DNA of 64,000 nucleotides. Source: Notolepis coatsorum. Its lineage: Eukaryota; Chordata; Actinopteri; Aulopiformes; Paralepididae. Position 1 is the stretch's first letter. Every line of letters starts with the position of its first letter. The position numbers were made by a program, and so were the translations under genes. Under the pieces are notes generated by a model that did not search any database, had not been told where the DNA came from, and was given only the letters and a program-made list of their open reading frames with translations. Below are positions 57,402 to 64,000 of this stretch, piece after piece. The stretch lies in the NCBI GenBank assembly GCA_963971535.1, contig OZ020590.1:151456034-151520033 (forward strand). Direction: 5' to 3'.

Positions 57402-57660
57402 ATGGTGAAAAAACTAGGTAGTTAACTATGTCGGCCCATGATTAAAATGACATAAATGATGCAACATACAGATATACATCATGACATAAATGACATACAG
57501 GTATACAGTACTGGTACATTTGTGACATACAAGATATGCAAATATGCAGTAGTTAAACAGAGATCTTAACAGAAAATATATACATACGAGGGGGAGGAAA
57601 CTGTATATTAGGAGGGAGTGGGTGGGTGGGTGGGAGGGGACATGTGTATTGTGAATTGTG
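57402..57660 (-). mobile_element. Diverged LINE-A 3' UTR fragment, unit 3
   Basis: Counterpart of 18602-18860 and 39907-40160. Confidence 0.6.
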
Positions 57661-57702
57661 TATTGTGAAAGCCAAGGTAGGTGATTCAATAATGTTACTA
57701 GA

Positions 57703-57960
57703 TCAACTGATCTTTACATTTGAATTTTTTTTCAAATAGTCTACTAGTACAAATGTTTGGATCAAAATGCTGATCGGTACTTTGTTCAGACGGGAGAGGA
57801 GAGGAGGGGGTGTTTGCCTCCTTTCCTCAGACAATTCTTTGCACTCTTCTCCCTGATTTGTAATAGCTTTTGGCAATCTGAAGTACTCCAAATGCTGTTC
57901 CCGGTCCGACCGATTAGTACAGCCAAAAACACAACAATAATTGACCCTTTTGAGCAACAA
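57703..57960 (-). pseudogene. THAP-domain remnant, unit 3
   Basis: Same VNYCCVFGCTNRSDRE start (here EQHLE instead of EKHLE), followed by SEERRQTPP and loss of the domain. No ATG immediately before VNY; the codon is AGG as in the other units. Confidence 0.75.
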
Positions 57961-58090
57961 TGAACAGGAACAGTTGCGAGTTCGGTTGCGTTGTAAACAT
58001 TCAGTATCTCCAAAATGGTCGACTTCCGGTTTGATGACGCGCCGTGAAAACGCTTGTGTGCTACAACACAGTACATAAGCTACTGTCTAG
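57961..58090 (-). promoter_or_regulatory. Promoter-like region of THAP remnant, unit 3
   Basis: The most complete copy: ETS-type ACCGGAAGT, CRE-like GCGTCA, and the uninterrupted ACAACACAGTACATAAGC that is the hAT target in unit 1. Confidence 0.45.
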
Positions 58091-58319
58091 CTTTATACAA
58101 TTAAACTCTTACACTAAACCAAAATAAAATCAAAACATTACTTAAAACAGAAATGGTAAACTAGCGCCACCTGCTGAACAGAGCAGGAAATGCCACAATG
58201 CATAGAGTTAGCAGGTAAATTAATTTACATTGATAAACATAAAATATGCATGGAGCCACATACCTGCAGAAGACACATAAAACAACACCGCTGGAGTCTT
58301 CTGGTCGCTGCACATCTTG

Positions 58320-58925
58320 CATATCTACGTGTACAAAATTAAACAATTCATTAGTTTCTTCACCATAATAACTCATACCTACATGTACAAAATTAAACAA
58401 TTCATTAGTTTCTTCACCATAATAACTCATACCTACATGTACTAAATTAAACACTTCATTAGTTTCTTCACCATAATAACTCATACCTACATGTACAAAA
58501 TTAAACAATGCATTCGTTTTTTTTCACCATAATAACTCATACCTACATGTACTAAATTAAACACTTCATTAGTTTCTTCACCATAATAACTCATACCTAC
58601 ATGTACTAAATTAAACAATTCATTCGTTTCTTCACCATAATAACTCATACCTACATGTACAAAATTAAACAATTCATTAGTTTCTTCACCATAATAACTC
58701 ATACCTACATGTACTAAATTAAACAATGCATTCGTTTTTTTTCACCATAATAACTCATACCTACATGTACTAAATTAAACACTTCATTAGTTTCTTCACC
58801 ATAATAACTCATACCTACATGTACTAAATTAAACAATTCATTAGTTTCTTCACCATAATAACTCATACCTACATGTACAAAATTAAACAATGCATTAGTT
58901 TCTTCACCATAATAATAATAATAAC
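58320..58925. repeat. 54-bp minisatellite, unit 3 (expanded)
   Basis: About eleven units versus about seven in units 1 and 2. Blocks of several units including the TTTTTT-bearing variant (58515 and 58733) are themselves duplicated. Frame breaks occur at those variants. Confidence 0.88.
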
Positions 58926-59008
58926 TCAAAGAACAGAGATAATGGAATCTGCATGGAATGGCCGTAGCAATCATTGCGACATTTAACCTACCTATAAAAC
59001 TAGAACTA

Positions 59009-59517
59009 TAATAATAATAATAATGCAGGACCTGTTGCAGAGGTCTTTATTCGGCATGCAACGACACTCAATGTTTTAGCGGTACACACAGCGGTTAGTT
59101 TTTTTAGCACACACACCGGAACACACACGCATGCATTGTCTCTTTAGAATCGCCGATGCGATTCGTCTCTGCGATTAACCCATCCCGTCGTCCTTCCCCC
59201 CCAAGGGCAGCCGGGAGCAGACAGGCGTCAACGTGAGCTGCGCCAGGGGACCAATCCAAGTGCTCCTGTCCGTCTTCGTCAAGGACGCCACAGCGTTAGC
59301 AATCTGTTGTTGTGCATGTTTTTCCATTGGGTTTATCTTATCGGGGGGGAAACCCTTGCGAGCACGGGGAGAACATGCAAACTCCACACAGAAAGGCCTG
59401 GGAGATACCCCACCTGGGTACCTGGCATCATGGAAACCTGGTCCCCAAGCGGGAATCGAACCCTGGACCTTCTTGCTGTGAGGCGACAGTGTTAACCACT
59501 ACACCACCGTGCCGCCT
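59009..59517 (-). mobile_element. tRNA-derived SINE, unit 3-specific
   Basis: On the minus strand, GGCGGCACGGTGGTGTAGTG (A-box) and GGGTTCGATTCCCG (B-box) form a tRNA-like head. The body has GTGTGGAGTTTGCATGTTCT and the tail is (ATT)n. Flanked by ACTA; unit 2 (AGAACTAGTGGTC) is the empty site. Confidence 0.9.
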
Positions 59518-59521
59518 ACTA

Positions 59522-59655
59522 GTGGTCAAATGAGCACAAATGTCATAAAACCATGTAATAAAATGAACGCTAAAAATGAGTTACATTTAGCAGAAACGAG
59601 TGAAATAAGGAGCTATATTTCAAACGGAAGCACCTCCCCTCAGCAGAGAGCAGCA

Positions 59656-59686
<31 letters not shown>

Positions 59687-60500
59687 CTTCTTCTTCTTCT
59701 TTTTGAGGTTTAACGGCGGCCGACCACTTGTTAGGGTATTTGCCGCCATCTACTGGTATCCTTTACCTCCTACAAAATCCAATTCCCCTCACCTTCATGG
59801 AGTGCAACTGTGACCATTGTGTTCCTGCTCTGCTTGAATAATGGACACGGGAGACAGGATGGACGGAGTACTTCTTTTCTTTATACTGTCAAGCATAAGA
59901 AATATACAATGTCGTCAGACTTAAGCACATCCATGTTGGTAAGTACACACATCTCTCTTATCATTCAGGATAGACTGAGCTATATGAATCAGACATTAGA
60001 ATATAAAACATTAGAAAATACAACATTAGAATAAAACATTAGAAAATACAATTGACCAAAAACATCACAACATACCTGTCAAGCATAATAAATATACAAT
60101 GCCGTCAGCCTTAAGCACATCCATGTTGGTAAGTACACACATCTCTGTGGTAGGAGAAAACTCCAGTTAGAACACACACTTCTCAGCAGCGCCCGGTGTA
60201 AAGCCCCTCCCCCCCATGAATACTAGTTTACCAACGTGCTCATATAAGAGTTCGCGAAAACGGCCAAATCTCTTATAAACAGATACACAACTGCACAACA
60301 TCAAACCACTGTTCATAACTCGGTTCATTACTTGGAAACCTATTTACAACATTCTTCTTCTTCTTCTTCCATGAGTTAATGGCAGATCGCGACCACAAAA
60401 GGCGCATACCGCCACATACTGTACAATCCATTCAACCCCATAACACACAAAACAAAACCCCATCCCTAACATCACCACCCTATCCAAACCTAATCTATGA
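59522..60500. other. Shared flank, unit 3, with (CTT)n expansion
   Basis: No gene. Matches unit 2 at 41290-41860 plus 45324-45690. A CTT microsatellite at 59659-59702 is strongly expanded relative to units 1 and 2. Confidence 0.7.
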
Positions 60501-60876
60501 GTCATTCATTGCCTCCTGTGGGCTGACTGGCTTTTTTGAACACTCACCACCACCTCCCATAACTCTCTTACTTGATCACTCACAACAACCTTCTTCCCTA
60601 ACTTCCCTAACTCCCTTGATACTTGCCCCATTGTCAACCCCTTCATACCCATGTCTAGTACTGCTGCTTCAACTACTAACTTTAACCTCTCTGTCCTACT
60701 GCTAACCATCACTATTGTATTCACTACTCTTGTCACAAATGCCACTATCTCCAACTTCTCCCCCCACACCCTCTCTTTCTCCTCCTGTACTTCCTCTACT
60801 GACAAATGCCCTTTTCTAAACCCCTGATCCTCACCTTGCTTCCCCTGATCCTCCTGCACTACCCTTACTGCCAAAT
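60501..60876 (-). pseudogene. Gag-like ORF1 C-terminal fragment, unit 3
   Basis: The C-terminal ~122 codons are intact, then the homology stops at CCAAATG where unrelated sequence starts. This marks the right edge of the duplicated array in this window. Confidence 0.85.
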
Positions 60877-61389
60877 GGGTCCGTGTACGTTTGATAGTTC
60901 GTTTTTCGTTTCAAACGGAAAAACGAAAAAAAAACTGAAATACGAGGTGTTTTCCTATTTCCGTTTGAAACCAAAATCGATAAAACTGGGAAAAACTGAA
61001 ATACGGAGCTGTTTTTCGTATTTTGGTGTCAGAATCAAATGAAAAAAGGAGTAAATAATGGGCCGTGTACTTTTGATAGTTCGTTTTTCGTTTTTGATGT
61101 GAAGAATGGAGAACGGAACCACGTGACAAGTACACTTTTCAATGTAAAAGCCATTCACGATCTAACGTTAATGAATATGTATAACGTTATGAATAAATAC
61201 ACATGCATACAGATCTATACCATTACCAGGGTAACGTTCGGTTATATACATACATTTTTTGTTTTGTGCATTTCATTTAGACATGATATTGTATGTGAAG
61301 TAATAGCCTAATAATATGGAAATAGCCTGTGTGGTCTGTCCCAAGCAGTGTTGTCTAAACGCACGTTATACAGATATCCTAGTTCAGTG
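60877..61389. other. Unclassified sequence with a ~180-bp-spaced direct repeat
   Basis: GTGTACGTTTGATAGTTCGT (60882 region) recurs as GTGTACTTTTGATAGTTCGT near 61064; internal inverted copies of the TTCGTTTTTCGTTT motif are present. Possibly a small transposon; no ends resolved. Confidence 0.5.
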
Positions 61390-61470
61390 CAGTGGTCGGC
61401 AATAGGCGGCTTGCAGGCCGAAATAGGTCCGCCAGCAATAATATCTGCCGGTCAGATTATTTTGAGAACA
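61390..61470. mobile_element. hAT (Charlie/Tip100-like) end fragment
   Basis: CAGTGGTCGGCAATAGGCGG followed by GCCGAAATAGGTCCGCC resembles the terminus of a widespread vertebrate hAT group. Only one end is seen. Confidence 0.55.
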
Positions 61471-61542
61471 TGATTTGTGATGAAGACTCGTTTTATTGTA
61501 TCGGAATCGGGAGACTTAGGTAAAGTTAGAAAGATATTCACA

Positions 61543-62048
61543 AGGCGGTTAGGTGGCCGAGCGGAGATTGCGTTCGTCACCAACCCCGGAGCTGTGAGCT
61601 GGATTCGCCTGTTCGAATCCAGCTCACAGCTCCGGGGTTGTCACCAGCTTGGCTGGCCGTCTGCACTAATACAATTGGCTGTATTAGAGGGTGGGAGAAG
61701 CTGGCGGGGTGGGTCCGGGTCGTTGTAAACAGCGACTCCTACAGTTCGGTCGGGGCGCCTGCTAAGCGCGGATAGGACTCGAGGGGGATAGTGTGATCCT
61801 CCCACACGCTACGCCCTCTCGATGAGAATCCGCGCTGCCAGGTGAAAAGAAGCGGTGATTGGCTGGACGTGTGTCGGAGGAAGCACGTGGTAGCCTCCAC
61901 TCTCCCAGATGATTTGACTGTGGGGGGTAAGTGCGCAGCGACCAGGAAGGGACTGGGAATTGGCATACGACTAACATTGGGATGGGAGAAAATCGGAGGA
62001 AAATGGAGGGGGGAAAAGACCAATAAAAAAAAAAAAAAAAAAAAAAAA
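61543..62048 (+). mobile_element. Full-length tRNA-derived SINE with poly-A
   Basis: The head GGTTAGGTGGCCGAGCGG is a Leu/Ser-type A-box region with a GTTCGAATCC B-box. The body has GTACTAATACAATTGGCTGT-like and GTGATCCTCCCACACGCTA motifs, then a ~28-bp poly-A. The 13-bp AAAGATATTCACA is duplicated at 61530-61542 and 62049-62061. Contains the 27-bp hairpin at 61581-61640. Confidence 0.92.
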
Positions 62049-62061
62049 AAAGATATTCACA

Positions 62062-62312
62062 GATTCGAATTTCCGCGTCAATAATTCTTAAGCGAAATGT
62101 TTTTAAAACACAAAGGACACCTCTTTCCTATCGTAGTAAGGTAGACAATGAGCTACAACCTTACTTTCACCTAAACGAGGCGAGCCGGCCTCGGAGCTGT
62201 ACATTTAATAATAATAATAAATTGATCTATATGTGCAGTCGGCCTTGACGAGGCAAGTGCGCAGCCAGGGGCCGTCTAAAAAGTGCAACACCGAAAAGAG
62301 GCACTGCAAAAA
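62062..62312. other. No recognised feature
   Basis: AT-rich with a short (ATA)n run near 62207; nothing else seen. Confidence 0.5.
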
Positions 62313-63969
62313 GATTGATTGATTGATTGATTGAAAAGTTTATTAACAGATTGCAGAATGGGTACAGTACAGTACAGCTCAATACATACAATTGTTAAGG
62401 GGATGGAGACCAGAGAAAGACTTTCGTCTTGTTTACATCAGGGTCCCCCATTTTCAATTCATCATAACATATATGACATACATGACATACAGATAGACAG
62501 TACTACTACATCTATACATTTATGACATATCAGATTTGCAAATACAGTACTGTTTGTGATACAAAAATGTCCAGAAAAAGAGTGTATATACATTTGGCGT
62601 AGAAACTGTACATTGGAGGAGGTTGGGTGGGTGGGGTGGGGTTGGGTGGGTGAGGGCTGTACATTGGAGGTGGGGGGGGGGGGGGTTGGGTAGGGGACAC
62701 ACACACATTTTACACTGTACATTGGAATACTGACAAAGCCTTACTTGGTCATTTACTGTACAACTAGGTTAGGACATTTGTAGGGGCCAGTTTCGAATTG
62801 CAGTCTCACGTAGGTATTTTTTGAGAGTGTTTTTGAAAGTGGGTAGTGATTCACATTCCTTTAAAGCTTTAGGTAGGGCGTTCCACATTGATGTGGCATA
62901 ATTGCGAAACGTGTTTAGTCCCTTGTTTGAGCCGAATCTGGGTTTTACATGATTTGTGGAGCTCCCTCTGGTGTTGTGATCGTGGTATTCACTGACCTTT
63001 GGGAAGTATTTTGACATGTACATGGGTACCTTGGTCGCGTAGTGTATCTTGTAGACCAGGCCCATTGCAAGTTGCTGTACTCTGTCGTCTACTCTAAGCC
63101 ATCCTAGGTTGTCAAAGTGGGCAGGGGTGAGGTGGGTTCTAGGAGTCAGGTCAAGCAGTAGTCTGACTAGCTTGTTTTGAGATGTTTGTAATTTGTTTTT
63201 AGTGCCTTTGAGTAGGGCTGGGCGATATAACGATAACGATAAATATCGCGATATATTTTAATAATCGATATCGAATATCAAAATTAAATTTTTTTTTTTT
63301 TTTTTTTTGTGACCTGCAACAGGGCAGTGGACAGACTTGTCTTTCTTGCCTGCAACTTAAAGTAATGGCTTTGCTTGTCCAAATGACAATACTGACCAAA
63401 TTGAGATTTATTTCTCTCTTGTCCATTTATTTTGTTTGCTTTCTAATTTAAAATTGGCGCTTTTTTGTCCACCAAAAAAGCGCCAAAAGATCGAAAATAA
63501 ACTAACAGAGCCAGAACTGTTCAACTCCTCTGGAGCCACAGCCAGCAGAGAAGCCGGTTTACTTTAGCTTTTAAACCAGCTGCAGCCTGAGAACTGGAGT
63601 GTGAGGGGATGTAACACTAAAGATGGCGGCAACGACAAAGAATTGCTGCAAAATAAACATACATCTGTTGTTTAAAAAAAAAAAATTAATACTTATAACA
63701 ATTCGATAATTATCGATATCGAGAAATAAAATAAAATTATCATATCGTTATCGCGATATGATTTTTTTCCATATCACCCAGCCCTACCTTTGAGGTGCTT
63801 TGGTACCATGAGGTGCAAGCATAGTCGTAGTACCCTTGAATGAGTGCTCCTGCTAGAGTCTTCAGGGTATTCTTGTTTACCAGAGAGGAGATCCGGTACA
63901 AGAATCGCGTTCGTTGGTTGACTTTTTTTATTACATTGGATGCCATTTTGTCACAGGAAAGATTAGCCT
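62313..63969 (-). mobile_element. LINE-A copy interrupted by a hAT
   Basis: (GATT)n tail, C-rich 3' UTR, and minus-strand frame MGLVYKIHYATKVPMYMSKY to FRNYATSMWNALPKALKE. It continues beyond the hAT with MASNVIKKVNQRTRFLYRIS and is 5'-truncated at 63969. Confidence 0.9.
63213..63786. mobile_element. Non-autonomous hAT in LINE-A
   Basis: Inverted ends TAGGGCTGGGCGATAT and 8-bp CCTTTGAG at 63205-63212 and 63787-63794. This is the common GATATCG-rich vertebrate hAT type; no transposase. Confidence 0.94.
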
Positions 63970-64000
63970 AGCATGTGGGTTAAGTGATCATTATATGATA

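Overview
This window looks like repeat-dense nuclear DNA of a ray-finned (teleost) fish. There are no bacterial gene features. Instead there are fish-type non-LTR retrotransposon tails, tRNA-derived SINEs, many hAT-type elements, and acidic-N-terminus C2H2 zinc finger genes of the type that expands in teleost genomes. I cannot name the species from sequence alone.

The backbone is a tandem segmental duplication of roughly 16 kb before later insertions. Unit 1 runs from about 5331 to 32905, and a partial repeat of its left end lies at 1573-2676. Unit 2 is 32906-48885 and unit 3 is 48886-60876. In plus-strand order each unit holds: the 3' end of a CR1/Rex1-type LINE (called LINE-A here) and its flank; a SINE plus another LINE-A end (absent from unit 3); a minus-strand C2H2 zinc finger coding exon (10, 11 and 12 complete fingers in units 1, 2 and 3); a palindromic 35-bp minisatellite in the presumed upstream intron; a decayed THAP-domain first exon with a CpG/ETS-like promoter; a 54-bp minisatellite; a minus-strand gag-like ORF1 (intact, 545 aa, only in unit 2); and an inverted LINE-A copy leading to the next unit.

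The units can be told apart by lineage-specific insertions, and the sister units supply the empty sites. Unit 1 carries a young gag-only LTR retrotransposon (6419-12488), a 363-bp hAT MITE, a LINE fragment, a Harbinger-like element, a 944-bp hAT, an L2-type LINE, and a Ty3/Gypsy remnant split by a hAT. Unit 2 carries a piggyBac-like element and a 3.5-kb LINE that itself contains an L1 fragment. Unit 3 carries a 4.5-kb hAT placed exactly at the centre of the palindromic minisatellite, plus a SINE.

The strongest unusual signal is the LTR element. Its long open gag (747 codons, no pol) has, downstream of the CCHC knuckle, a segment closely resembling the C-terminal RNA-binding tail of Y-box proteins (YBX family). 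This suggests a host RNA-binding domain captured by a retrotransposon Gag. A second strong signal is a ~670-bp core, carrying an open exon-like segment with a splice donor, that is shared by two otherwise unrelated DNA transposons: a hAT at 29889-31001 and a piggyBac-like element at 35472-36358.

The only plausible host protein-coding genes are the three zinc finger exons. Everything else recognised is mobile-element sequence, satellite, or decayed gene fragment.
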